Assembly (NCBI GenBank): GCA_030544685.1
Contig: CP086683.1
Coordinates: 5,456,001-5,520,000 of the forward strand
Direction of reading: 5' to 3'
DNA: 64,000 nucleotides
Origin: Pseudomonas sp. B21_DOA
Lineage (GTDB): Bacteria; Pseudomonadota; Gammaproteobacteria; Pseudomonadales; Pseudomonadaceae
Shown here: piece after piece, positions 38,240 through 47,974 of the stretch
Layout of the letters: every line of letters starts with the position of its first letter
Numbering within the stretch: position 1 is the stretch's first letter
Made by a program: the position numbers and the translations under genes
The notes under the pieces: generated by a model
Seen by the model: only the letters and a program-made list of their open reading frames with translations
What the model was told of the DNA's origin: nothing
The model's database searches: none

Positions 38240-39666
38240 TCACAACGACAACACCCCGCTATACAACCCATAAGCCGCCAGCCCCGCGCCAATCACCACG
38301 CAGGCAAAAATCCCTTTCTCCACCGTGGTAAACACCGGCTGGCCCTGTTCACGCTTGGCCTTGGCAAACAGAATCACCCCAGGGGCATACAACAGCGCCG
38401 ACAGCAGCAGATATTTCACTCCGCCGGCATACAACAGCCACACCGCGTAAACCAGTGCGATGCCGCCGATCAGCAGATCCTTGGTGCGCTCGGCCGACGC
38501 GTGTTCATAGGTTTCGCCGCGCCCGCTGAGCAGCACCGCGTAGGCCGCCGACCACAAATACGGCACCAGAATCATCGACGAGGCCAGGTAAATCAGGCTG
38601 GTATACGTGCCCGCCGAGAACAGCGTGATCAGCAGGAAAATCTGAATCATCGCGTTGGTCAACCACAACGCATTGACCGGCACGTGATTGTTATTTTCCT
38701 TCTTGAGGAACGCCGGCATGGTCTTGTCCTTGGCCGTGGCGAAGAGGATCTCCGCGCAGAGCAAGGCCCAGGACAACAATGCACCGAGCAGGGAAATCGC
38801 CAGCCCGACACTGATCAGCAACGCGCCCCATGGTCCGACGATGTGCTCCAGCACCGCCGCCAGGGAAGGGTTTTGCAGATTGGCCAGTTCCGGCTGGCTC
38901 ATGATCCCCAGCGACAGCACGTTGACCAGCACCAGCAGCGCCAGCACGCCGAGAAAACCGATCACCGTGGCGCGGCCGACATCGCTGCGTTTCTCCGCGC
39001 GGGCCGAGTAGACGCTGGCGCCTTCGATGCCGATGAACACGAACACGGTGACCAGCATCATGTTGCGCACCTGATCCATCACCCCGCCGAAGTTGGGATT
39101 GCTGCGGCCCCAGATGTCACGTGTAAAGATGTCAGCCTTGAATGCCACCGCAGCGATGACGATGAACATGATCAGCGGCACCACCTTGGCCACGGTGGTC
39201 AACTGGTTGATCAGCGCCGCCTCCTTGATCCCGCGCATCACCAGAAAATGTACCGCCCACAACAGCACCGAGGCGCAGCCAATGGCGATTGGCGTGTTGC
39301 CCTGGCCGAACACCGGAAAGAAATAGCCGAGTGTGCTGAACAGCAAGACGAAATAGCCGACGTTGCCCAGCCACGCACTGATCCAGTAACCCCAGGCCGA
39401 TGAGAACCCCATGTAATCGCCAAACCCGGCCTTGGCATAGGCATAGACGCCGGAGTCCAGCTCCGGTTTGCGATTAGCCAGGGTCTGGAAGACGAACGCC
39501 AGGGTCAGCATGCCTATTGCAGTGATGCCCCAACCGATCAGGATCGCCCCGGCATCGGCGCGTGCCGCCATGTTCTGCGGCAAGGAGAAAATTCCCCGCC
39601 GATCATCGACCCCACTACCAGCGCGATCAACGCACCAAGGCGCAGCTTTTGCGTCGGTTGCGACAT
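38240..39666 (-). CDS. ArcD-type arginine/ornithine antiporter paralogue (frameshifted in this sequence)
   Basis: APC-superfamily antiporter with about 12-13 membrane segments, nearly the same length (475 repaired) and sequence as the divergent arcD gene. Motifs [17 protein letters not shown] type at the N-terminus, [19 protein letters not shown], and [20 protein letters not shown]. The frame breaks at 39594-39597: sense GGCGGGGAATT needs one more G for [15 protein letters not shown] at 39666 follows AAGGAGAT. As written, an internal ATG at 39583 gives 447 residues. Confidence 0.88.
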
Positions 39667-40103
39667 GCAGATCTCCTTGAAAAAGCCGCTGTTGTTTATT
39701 TGTAACAACAGCTGACTAAAAAGCTAAGAGTAGATGACGTTTATCAGGTAATGCCCGGCTGCGCACTCTTATATATAGCTGATAACGATAACGCGTAGCA
39801 CGTTAAGTCAGTTTTGTGCGCTGATCCTGATAATTCAATTCTGTGCTGAAAACAGATGACGGACATTTGCCAAACGCGGAAAAGCAACTAGCGTCATAGT
39901 TCGAAAGCATTAATAGCTATTCCCAATTGCGTTAGCGAAACGGCTCTGGCACGGGCCTTTCAGACCGCAGCTTTATTCCCGCAACGGGTGGATAAGTCAT
40001 TCATTAACAATGGAATGTGACCATGCACTGATCCAAGTCAGCTGTTCGAACAGACAACAGTACTAGGCTGTGAGCTCTCCTTTCCTGCAATGGAGTCATG
40101 CAA
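39667..40103. other. 437-nt divergent promoter region between the two arcD genes
   Basis: AT-rich, no coding sequence. It holds the ANR box and -10 for the arcDABC operon on the right. On the left strand a TATATA run (39771-39776, minus) could be a -10 for the antiporter paralogue, but I find no matching ANR box there. Confidence 0.6.
40028..40041. promoter_or_regulatory. ANR (FNR-type) box of the arc operon
   Basis: CTGAT-CCAA-GTCAG; on the other strand CTGAC-TTGG-ATCAG, one base from TTGAC-N4-ATCAG. A TACTAG -10 lies at 40061-40066, so the box is centred close to -41 from a start near 40073, the position of a class II FNR/ANR activator. Confidence 0.65.
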
Positions 40104-41530
40104 ATGTCTGAAGCGCCCGGAAAACTAAGACTCGGTGCACTGGTTGCACTGGTAGTCGGATCAATGATTGGCGGCGGGATATTTTCGTTGCCACAAAACA
40201 TGGCCGCCAGCGCCGACGTCGGTGCCGTGCTGATCGGCTGGGCCATCACTGCAGTCGGCATGCTCACCCTCGCTTTCGTCTTTCAGACCCTCGCCAATCG
40301 CAAGCCTGACCTGGATGGCGGTGTCTACGCTTACGCCAAGGCCGGATTCGGCGACTACATGGGATTCTCCTCGGCCTGGGGCTACTGGATCAGCGCCTGG
40401 CTGGGCAACGTCGGTTACTTCGTTCTGCTGTTCAGCACCCTCGGTTACTTCTTCCCGATCTTCGGCGAAGGCAATACGCCGGCGGCGGTGATCGGCGCAT
40501 CGTTGTTGCTGTGGGGCGTGCATTTCCTCGTGCTGCGGGGATCAAGGAAGCAGCGTTCATCAACCTGGTGACCACCGTCGCCAAGGTCGTGCCACTGCTG
40601 CTGTTCGTGCTGATCGCGATCTTCGCGTTCAGACTGGACATCTTCACCGCTGACATCTGGGGCGTGAAAAACCCCGATCTGGGCAGCGTGATGAATCAGG
40701 TGCGCAACATGATGCTGGTCACCGTCTGGGTGTTCATCGGCATCGAAGGCGCAAGCATCTTCTCCGCCCGCGCCGAGAAACGCTCGGACGTCGGCAAGGC
40801 CACCGTGATCGGTTTCATTACCGTGCTGCTGTTTCTGGTGCTGGTGAACGTGCTGTCGCTGGGCATCATGACCCAGCCGGAACTGGCGAAACTGCAGAAC
40901 CCGTCGATGGCCGCCGTGCTTGAGCATGTGGTCGGTCACTGGGGTGCGGTGCTGATCAGCGTCGGCCTGATCATCTCGCTGCTCGGCGCCCTGCTGTCGT
41001 GGGTGCTGCTGTGTGCGGAGATCATGTTCGCCGCTGCCAAAGACCACACCATGCCGGAGTTTCTGCGCAAGGAAAACGCCAACCATGTGCCGGTCAACGC
41101 CCTGTGGCTGACCAACGCCATGGTGCAGATCTTCCTCATCATCACCCTGTTTTCGGCCAGCACTTATCTGTCACTGATCTACCTCGCCACCTCGATGATT
41201 CTGGTGCCGTACCTGTGGTCGGCGGCCTATGCCCTGCTGCTGGCGGTGCGCGGCGAGAGCTACGAAGGCTTTGCCGCCGAGCGGCGCAAGGATCTGATCA
41301 TCGGCGGTATCGCCCTGATCTATGCGGTGTGGTTGTTGTATGCCGGCGGGGTCAAGTACCTACTGCTGTCGGCCCTGCTCTATGCGCCCGGCGCGATCCT
41401 GTTCGCCAAGGCCAAGCTGGAACTCAAACAACCGGTTTTCACCAACGTCGAGAAGCTGATTTTCGCCGCAGTGGTCGTGGGCGCCGTGGTGGCGGCCTAC
41501 GGTCTCTACGATGGCTTCCTGACGCTGTAA
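40104..41530 (+). CDS. arcD: Arginine/ornithine antiporter ArcD (frameshifted in this sequence)
   Basis: Electroneutral antiporter exchanging arginine for ornithine in the arginine deiminase pathway. N-terminal [20 protein letters not shown], about 12-13 membrane segments, repaired length 475. The frame breaks at 40537-40540: CTG CGG GGA needs one more G for [14 protein letters not shown]. The ATG at 40104 is chosen because GGAG is 8 nt upstream; ATG 40098 is too close. Followed by arcA after 34 nt. Confidence 0.92.
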
Positions 41531-41564
41531 CCCCTGATTGATTGTCATCTGGAGGAACACAGAA

Positions 41565-42820
41565 ATGACCACGGAAAAAGTGAAGTACGGCGTCCACTCC
41601 GAAGCCGGGAAACTGCGTAAAGTCATGGTTTGCTCCCCAGGTCTGGCCCATCAGCGGCTGACCCCGAACAACTGCGATGAACTGCTGTTCGACGACGTGC
41701 TGTGGGTGGCGCAGGCCAAGCGCGATCACTTCGACTTCGTCACCAAGATGCGCGAACGCGGCATCGACGTGCTGGAAATGCACAATCTGCTGACCGACAT
41801 CGTCGCCATCCCCGAAGCGCTGGACTGGATCCTCGAACGCAAGGTGACGGCCGACTCGGTGGGCCTGGGCCTGATCAGCGAAGTGAAATCCTGGCTGAAA
41901 AGCCTCGAGCCACGGCACATCGCCGAATTCCTGATCGGCGGCGTCTCGGCCGATGATCTGCCGGACAGCTTCGGTGGCAAGACCATCCAGATGTTCCGCG
42001 ACTTCCTCGGCCACTCCAGCTTCATCCTGCCGCCGCTGCCCAACACCCAGTTCACCCGTGACACCACCTGCTGGATCTACGGTGGCGTAACGCTGAACCC
42101 GATGTACTGGCCGGCGCGCCGTCAGGAAACCCTGCTGACCACCGCCATCTACAAATTCCATCCGCAATTCACCAACGCCGACTTCGAGATCTGGTACGGC
42201 GACCCGGACAAGGATCACGGCAACTCCACCCTTGAGGGCGGCGACGTCATGCCGATCGGCAATGGCGTGGTGCTGATCGGCATGGGCGAGCGTTCATCGC
42301 GTCAAGCTATCGGCCAACTGGCGCTGAACCTGTTCAACAACAAAGCGGTGGAAAAAGTCATCGTCGCCGGCCTGCCCAAATCCCGCGCGGCAATGCACCT
42401 GGACACCGTGTTCAGCTTCTGCGACCGCGACCTGGTGACGATCTTCCCGGAAGTGGTCAACCAGATCGTTGCCTTCACCCTGCGCCCTGACGAAAGTAAA
42501 CAGGGCGGCATCGACATCCGCCGCGAAGAAGGCAGCTTCCTCGACACCGTCGCCGCTGCGCTGAATCTGCCGAAACTGCGCGTAGTGGAAACCGGCGGCA
42601 ACAGCTTCGCCGCCGAACGCGAGCAATGGGACGACGGCAATAACGTGGTGGCGATGGAACCGGGGTGGTCATCGGCTACGACCGCAACACCTACACCAAC
42701 ACCCTGCTGCGCAAGGCTGGCGTGGAGGTCATCACCATCAGCGCCGGCGAACTCGGTCGCGGCCGTGGCGGCGGCCACTGCATGACCTGCCCGATCATCC
42801 GCGACCCGATCGATTACTAA
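41565..42820 (+). CDS. arcA: Arginine deiminase ArcA (frameshifted in this sequence)
   Basis: Hydrolyses arginine to citrulline and ammonia. Motifs [21 protein letters not shown] and the nucleophile Cys in GGGHCMTCP. The frame breaks at 42662-42665: GAA CCG GGG TGG needs one more G for [16 protein letters not shown]; repaired protein 418 residues, equal to P. aeruginosa ArcA. As written, the last 50 residues including the catalytic Cys are lost. ATG after GGAGGAAC. Confidence 0.92.
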
Positions 42821-42888
42821 ACGACCGTCTCCTGGCCGCACCCATCCCGTAGCGGCCGGGCCGATTACCGAATCCAAGGAGAATCATC

Positions 42889-43899
42889 ATGGCGTTTAAC
42901 ATTCATAACCGTAACCTGCTCAGCCTGGAACACCACACCCCACGTGAGCTGCGTTACCTGCTCGACCTGTCCCGCGATCTGAAACGCGCGAAATACACCG
43001 GCACCGAGCAACAGCATCTGAAGGGCAACAACATCGCCCTGATCTTCGAAAAGACCTCGACCCGCACCCGTTGTGCCTTCGAAGTGGCGGCCTATGACCA
43101 GGGCGCCAACGTCACTTACATCGACCCGAACTCGTCGCAAATCGGCCACAAGGAAAGCATGAAGGACACCGCCCGCGTGCTGGGGCGCATGTACGACGCC
43201 ATCGAGTACCGTGGCTTCAAACAGGAAATCGTCGAAGAGCTGGCCAAGTTTGCCGGCGTGCCGGTGTTCAACGGCCTGACCGATGAATATCACCCGACCC
43301 AGATGATCGCCGACGTGTTGACCATGCGTGAACACGCCGACAAGCCGATCCACGAAATCAGCTACGCCTACCTGGGCGATGCGCGCAACAACATGGGCAA
43401 CTCGCTGCTACTGATCGGCGCCAAGCTCGGCATGGACGTGCGCATCTGCGCGCCGAAAGCCTTGTGGCCGCATGATGATCTGGTCGAGCGCTGCAAGAAA
43501 TACGGCGAAGAAAGCGGTGCGCGCATCACCCTCACTGAAGACCCGAAAGCGGCGGTCAAAGGCGTCGATTTCATTCACACCGACGTCTGGGTATCGATGG
43601 GTGAACCGGTGGAAGCCTGGGCCGAGCGCATCCAGCAACTGCTGCCGTACCAGGTCAACGCCGAGCTGATGAAAGCCACCGGCAACCCGCGTACCAAGTT
43701 CATGCACTGCCTGCCGGCCTTTCACAACAGCGACACCAAGGTCGGCAAACAGATCGCCGAACAATATCCGCACCTGAAAAACGGCATCGAAGTGACCGAC
43801 GACGTGTTCGAGTCGCCCGCCTGCATCGCCTTCGAGCAAGCGGAAAACCGCATGCACACGATCAAGGCGATTCTGGTCTCGACACTGGCTGATCTCTAA
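42889..43899 (+). CDS. arcB: Catabolic ornithine carbamoyltransferase ArcB
   Basis: 336 residues; phosphorolysis of citrulline to ornithine and carbamoyl phosphate. Carbamoyl-phosphate motif STRTR (57-61), HPTQ in [11 protein letters not shown], and HCLPAFH near 273-279. Strong ribosome site AAGGAG. Third gene of arcDABC; 68 nt after arcA. Confidence 0.95.
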   Translation: MAFNIHNRNLLSLEHHTPRELRYLLDLSRDLKRAKYTGTEQQHLKGNNIALIFEKTSTRTRCAFEVAAYDQGANVTYIDPNSSQIGHKESMKDTARVLGRMYDAIEYRGFKQEIVEELAKFAGVPVFNGLTDEYHPTQMIADVLTMREHADKPIHEISYAYLGDARNNMGNSLLLIGAKLGMDVRICAPKALWPHDDLVERCKKYGEESGARITLTEDPKAAVKGVDFIHTDVWVSMGEPVEAWAERIQQLLPYQVNAELMKATGNPRTKFMHCLPAFHNSDTKVGKQIAEQYPHLKNGIEVTDDVFESPACIAFEQAENRMHTIKAILVSTLADL

Positions 43900-43913
43900 C
43901 TGATCGACCCGGT

Positions 43914-44010
43914 CCCTGTGGGAGCTGGCTTGCCAGCGATGGCGGTGTGTCAGCCGACATAAACACTGACTGATACACCGTCATCGCGGGCAAGCCCGGC
44001 TCCCACAGGG
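43914..44010. repeat. REP doublet, hybrid class C, between arcB and arcC
   Basis: The left arm CTGTGGGAGCTGGCTTGCCA is class C, while the right arm GCGGGCAAGCCCGGCTCCCA differs, so the doublet is mosaic. Confidence 0.85.
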
Positions 44011-44059
44011 ATCGCATTCGTCCTGCACGAACTCACTGTTTTCTAGAAGGACATGCACC

Positions 44060-44989
44060 ATGCGTATCGTCGTAGCCCTGGGCGGTAACGCCCTGCTCCG
44101 CCGTGGTGAGCCGATGACCGCTGACAACCAGCGCGCCAACATCCGCATCGCCACCGAGCAAATCGCCAAGATCCATCCCGGCAACCAACTGGTCATCGCC
44201 CACGGCAATGGCCCGCAAGTCGGTCTGCTGTCGCTGCAAGCGGCGGCCTACACCTCTGTCACCCCCTACCCGCTGGACGTGCTCGGCGCTGAAACCGAAG
44301 GCATGATCGGCTACATCATCGAACAGGAACTGGGCAATCTGCTCGACTTCGAAGTGCCGTTCGCCACCCTGCTCACCCAGGTCGAAGTCGACGCCAACGA
44401 CCCGGCCTTCAAGAACCCGACCAAGCCGATCGGCCCGGTGTACGAGAAAGCCGAAGCGGAAAAACTCGCCGCCGAAAAAGGCTGGGCGATTGCAGCCGAT
44501 GGCGACAAATTCCGCCGCGTCGTCGCCAGTCCACGGCCGAAACGCATCTTCGAAATCCGCCCGATCAAATGGCTGCTGGACAAAGGCAGCATCGTCATCT
44601 GCGCCGGTGGCGGCGGCATTCCGACCATGTATGACGAGCAGCGCAATCTCAAAGGCATTGAGGCGGTGATCGACAAGGATCTGTGTTCCTCGCTGCTTGC
44701 CGAGCAACTGGAAGCCGACCTGCTGGTGATCGCCACTGACGTCAACGCGGCGTTCATCGACTATGGCAAGCCGACGCAGAAAGCCATCGCCGAAGCCCAT
44801 CCGGACGAACTTGAGCGCCTCGGGTTCGCCGCCGGCTCCATGGGGCCGAAGGTGCAGGCAGCCTGTGAATTCGCGCGCCATACTGGCAAGGTTGCGGTGA
44901 TCGGTTCGCTGGCCGATATCGAAGCCATCGTCCAGGGCACCGCCGGTACGCGGGTCAGCACGGCGAAGCCGGGAATCAGCTACCGATAA
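44060..44989 (+). CDS. arcC: Carbamate kinase ArcC
   Basis: 309 residues; makes ATP from carbamoyl phosphate and ADP, the energy-yielding step. N-terminal [29 protein letters not shown] and [12 protein letters not shown] motifs typical of carbamate kinases. AGAAGGAC precedes the ATG. Fourth enzyme gene of the arc operon. Confidence 0.95.
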   Translation: MRIVVALGGNALLRRGEPMTADNQRANIRIATEQIAKIHPGNQLVIAHGNGPQVGLLSLQAAAYTSVTPYPLDVLGAETEGMIGYIIEQELGNLLDFEVPFATLLTQVEVDANDPAFKNPTKPIGPVYEKAEAEKLAAEKGWAIAADGDKFRRVVASPRPKRIFEIRPIKWLLDKGSIVICAGGGGIPTMYDEQRNLKGIEAVIDKDLCSSLLAEQLEADLLVIATDVNAAFIDYGKPTQKAIAEAHPDELERLGFAAGSMGPKVQAACEFARHTGKVAVIGSLADIEAIVQGTAGTRVSTAKPGISYR

Positions 44990-45052
44990 CAATAAAACGC
45001 CGGGGCAGACTCAATGCCTGCCCCGCGACCATGCCTTGAAAGGAGTAGCTCA

Positions 45053-45415
45053 ATGGCCCAATTCGAACCCGGTCATCTGCATATCGAGCGGCACGCGTTG
45101 ACCGACGATGACGTCAATTACAACGTCTGCCTCGACTATGAAGTGTTCACCGACCCGCAGAAAGGCAAAGGGATTCAGTTCACCCTGCACGGCAGCATGC
45201 AAGGCAAGGACGTGAAGGAGGTGTTTTTCCTGCCCAAGGAAGAGGCCTACAACTTTGCCCGCGACGTGACCCGGATCGCCGAGAAATACGGCATACCCAA
45301 GACCCACAGCCAGATCGGCTCGGTGCACAAGCATTACGATCTTATGTTTGAAGACATTCGGCAGAAGTTGAATATGCATTCGGGGGATCCGGTCAATCCC
45401 GAGCATTTCGAATAA
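45053..45415 (+). CDS. DUF5064-like small protein in the arc operon
   Basis: 120 residues, soluble, acidic, without motifs I can assign; resembles the Pseudomonas DUF5064 group (YNVCLDYEVFTDPQKGKG, EVFFLPKEEAYNFARDVTRIA). Starts at 45053 after AAAGGAGTAG, 63 nt behind arcC. A stem CGGGGCAG/CTGCCCCG (45001-45025) without a T tract lies between them. Same strand and spacing suggest the arc operon. Confidence 0.7.
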   Translation: MAQFEPGHLHIERHALTDDDVNYNVCLDYEVFTDPQKGKGIQFTLHGSMQGKDVKEVFFLPKEEAYNFARDVTRIAEKYGIPKTHSQIGSVHKHYDLMFEDIRQKLNMHSGDPVNPEHFE

Positions 45416-45434
45416 CCCGAATCCACCACAACCT

Positions 45435-45527
45435 CCTGTGGGAGCGGGCTTGCTCGCGAAGGCGGTGTATCAGTAACGAAAATATCGACTGACACACCGC
45501 CTTCGCGAGCAAGCCCGCTCCCACAGG
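45435..45527. repeat. REP doublet, class B
   Basis: CCTGTGGGAGCGGGCTTGCT and GCAAGCCCGCTCCCACAGGG arms, after the arc operon. Confidence 0.9.
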
Positions 45528-45622
45528 GCATTATGTTGTGACGAAAGTCGCCGCAGATTTCATCATTAGCCCGCCCCAAGGCATACTTGCCCCCTCCGCT
45601 CTGCAGATCATTGAACCGCCCC

Positions 45623-47131
45623 ATGCGTATCCACGTCAGCTTCATCGACCGCGTCGGCATCACCCAGGAAGTCCTGGCTATCCTCGGTGGGCGCAACCTC
45701 AATCTGGATGCCGTGGAGATGATCCCGCCGAACGTCTACATCGACGCGCCTACCCTTAGCCCGCAAGTGCTCGAAGAACTCAAGGATGCGCTGTTTCGCG
45801 TGCTCGGCGTAGTAGCGGTGACTGTCGTCGATATCCTCCCCGGCCAGCGCCGGCACTTGCAGCTCGATGCTCTGCTCGCGGCCATGACCGACCCGGTGCT
45901 GGCCCTCGACAGCGCCGGCAAGGTGCTGCTGGCCAACCCGGCGTTGATCGCGTTGTACGGTCGCGAACCGGCCGGCGAAAGCGTCTCGGCGCTGTTCAAC
46001 GATCCCGGCCTGCTCGACACGCTGCTGGAAAACGGCTTTCGCCTGCCGCTGCGCGAGATCACCGTCAACGGCCAGACCCTGCTGCTCGACGCCACGCCGA
46101 TCACCGACGCCGGCGCGCTGCTGACGCTGTATCAACCGAACCGCATCGGCGAGCAACTCTCGGCACTGCATCACGACCACGCCGAAGGCTTCGACGCGCT
46201 GCTCGGCGAGTCTCCGGCGATCCGCACACTCAAGGCCCGTGCGCAACGGGTCGCGGCGCTTGATGCTCCGCTGTTGATTCAGGGCGAAACCGGCACCGGT
46301 AAAGAACTGGTGGCACGTGCCTGCCACGCGATCAGTGCGCGGCACAGCGCTCCTTTTCTGGCGTTGAATTGCGCAGCGCTGCCGGAAAACCTCGCCGAGA
46401 GCGAACTGTTCGGCTACGCCCCCGGCGCCTTCACTGGCGCGGCGCGTGGCGGTAAACCGGGGCTGATGGAACTGGCCAACCAGGGCACGGTATTTCTCGA
46501 TGAAATCGGCGAGATGTCGCCGTACTTGCAGGCCAAACTCCTGCGTTTTCTCAATGACGGCAGCTTCCGCCGCGTCGGTGGTGATCGGGAAGTGAAGGTC
46601 AACGTGCGCATCCTCAGCGCGACTCACCGCGATCTGGAAAAAATGGTCAGCGAAGGCCTGTTCCGCGAAGACCTGTTCTATCGCCTCAACGTGCTCAACG
46701 TCGAAGTGCCGCCGCTGCGTGAACGCGGTCAGGACATTCTGCTGCTGGCGCGCTACTTCATGCAGCAGGCCTGCGCGCAGATCCAGCGCCCGGTCTGTCG
46801 TCTGGCGCCGGGGACTTATCCGGCGCTGCTCGGCAATCGCTGGCCGGGCAACGTGCGGCAATTGCAGAACGTGATTTTCCGCGCGGCGGCGATTTGCGAG
46901 AGCAGCCTGGTCGATATCGGCGACCTCGACATCGCCGGCACTTCAATGGCGCGTCAGGCCGACAGCGACGTCGACAGCCTCGAACAAGCGGTCGAATCGT
47001 TCGAGAGAGAACTGCTGGAAAAGCTCTACGTCAGCTACCCCTCGACCCGACAGTTGGCGAGCCGCTTGCAAACCTCGCACACAGCCATCGCCCATCGCCT
47101 GCGCAAATACGGCATTCCCAATAAACCCTGA
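45623..47131 (+). CDS. gcsR: GcsR, sigma-54-dependent activator of glycine catabolism
   Basis: 502-residue TyrR-like enhancer-binding protein: N-terminal ACT domain (1-75, the likely glycine sensor), PAS-like region (about 85-175), AAA+ domain with Walker A GETGTGKE (221-228) and the sigma-54 contact GAFTGA (268-273), and a C-terminal HTH (about 460-500, STRQLASRLQTSHTAIAHRL). P. aeruginosa GcsR activates the glycine cleavage operon, which lies directly downstream here with matching operators. ATG at 45623. Confidence 0.9.
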   Translation: MRIHVSFIDRVGITQEVLAILGGRNLNLDAVEMIPPNVYIDAPTLSPQVLEELKDALFRVLGVVAVTVVDILPGQRRHLQLDALLAAMTDPVLALDSAGKVLLANPALIALYGREPAGESVSALFNDPGLLDTLLENGFRLPLREITVNGQTLLLDATPITDAGALLTLYQPNRIGEQLSALHHDHAEGFDALLGESPAIRTLKARAQRVAALDAPLLIQGETGTGKELVARACHAISARHSAPFLALNCAALPENLAESELFGYAPGAFTGAARGGKPGLMELANQGTVFLDEIGEMSPYLQAKLLRFLNDGSFRRVGGDREVKVNVRILSATHRDLEKMVSEGLFREDLFYRLNVLNVEVPPLRERGQDILLLARYFMQQACAQIQRPVCRLAPGTYPALLGNRWPGNVRQLQNVIFRAAAICESSLVDIGDLDIAGTSMARQADSDVDSLEQAVESFERELLEKLYVSYPSTRQLASRLQTSHTAIAHRLRKYGIPNKP

Positions 47132-47164
47132 CTCACCGCGCATCCCTTTTGCAGGAAATTCCCA

Positions 47165-47254
47165 TGTGGGAGCGAGCCTGCTCGCGAAAGCGGTCTATCA
47201 GCAAAGTGGCTGGCGCCTGACACACCGTCTTCGCGAGCAGGCTCGCTCCCACAG
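47165..47254. repeat. REP doublet, class B
   Basis: TGTGGGAGCGAGCCTGCTCG and CGAGCAGGCTCGCTCCCACA after gcsR. Confidence 0.9.
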
Positions 47255-47297
47255 GATTTATGGCGGATTCGAAATCCGTCCAAAAACGACCTCCACC

Positions 47298-47315
47298 TGT
47301 ACCGAAAGCGCTACA
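47298..47315. promoter_or_regulatory. GcsR-type operator 1
   Basis: TGTACCG-AAAG-CGCTACA, 18 bp, fits the TGTAACG-N4-CGTTCCG-like GcsR consensus and is palindromic. Confidence 0.6.
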
Positions 47316-47316
47316 G

Positions 47317-47334
47317 CGGAACGATATCGATACA
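47317..47334. promoter_or_regulatory. GcsR-type operator 2
   Basis: CGGAACG-ATAT-CGATACA, 18 bp; in the reverse orientation it reads TGTATCG-N4-CGTTCCG, two bases from operator 1. Confidence 0.6.
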
Positions 47335-47397
47335 CCCGCCTGTGACCAGCGCTGCGCAACGCTTTGATCCCGTTAAGCTTTTCTTCCCGCCCCAAGC

Positions 47398-47415
47398 TGT
47401 AGCGATTTCGCTACA
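47398..47415. promoter_or_regulatory. GcsR-type operator 3
   Basis: TGTAGCG-ATTT-CGCTACA, arms perfectly inverted (extended by C and G to 9 bp). 65 nt upstream of the -24 element. Confidence 0.65.
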
Positions 47416-47479
47416 GGTGCGACCTGCCGACAACCACCTAAAAACTACAAGCTATTGATTTATATAGATAAATCAACCT

Positions 47480-47495
47480 TGGCCGCATTCTTGCT
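47480..47495 (+). promoter_or_regulatory. Sigma-54 promoter of gcvHP-sdaA-gcvT
   Basis: TGGCCG-CATTC-TTGCT matches TGGCAC-N5-TTGCW with exact -24/-12 spacing, 85 nt before gcvH. Confidence 0.75.
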
Positions 47496-47580
47496 ACCCG
47501 CCTCCTCATCTATAAAGGGCTTCCCCGCCCCAAGCTTTCCACCGCGTCCGCCAGACGAGTCTGGCCCCTGAGGAGTTTCC

Positions 47581-47964
47581 ATGAGCGAGTTGCGTTTTAC
47601 TGAAGATCACGAATGGCTGCGCACCGAAGCCGACGGCAGTGTCACCGTCGGCATCACCGCATTCGCGCAGAACGCCCTGGGCGACGTGGTGTTCGTGCAA
47701 CTGCCTGAGCTGCAGGCTTACGAAAAAGGCGCTGAAGCCGCCACCGTGGAATCGGTAAAAGCCGCCAGCGGCGTATACATGCCGCTCGATGGCGACGTGC
47801 TGGAAGTCAACCCGGCACTGCAAGACGCTCCTGAGCTGGTCAACGAAGATCCGCTGGGCGATGGCTGGTTCTTCCGCTTTCAGCCAAGCGATGCCGCCGC
47901 TGTCGGCAAACTGCTCGATCAGGACGCCTACGACCGTCTGATCAAAGCCCAAGCCGAAGCCTGA
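47581..47964 (+). CDS. gcvH: Glycine cleavage system H protein
   Basis: 127-residue lipoyl carrier shuttling the aminomethyl group between GcvP and GcvT; lipoylated Lys60 in VESVKAAS. Ribosome site GAGGAGTTTCC. First gene of a sigma-54/GcsR operon. Confidence 0.95.
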   Translation: MSELRFTEDHEWLRTEADGSVTVGITAFAQNALGDVVFVQLPELQAYEKGAEAATVESVKAASGVYMPLDGDVLEVNPALQDAPELVNEDPLGDGWFFRFQPSDAAAVGKLLDQDAYDRLIKAQAEA

Positions 47965-47974
47965 GGAATTAGCC

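Noticed and set aside
39778..39793. Second ANR box (CTGAT-AACG-ATAAC) for the antiporter paralogue
   Set aside because: Three mismatches to the consensus and no well-placed -10.
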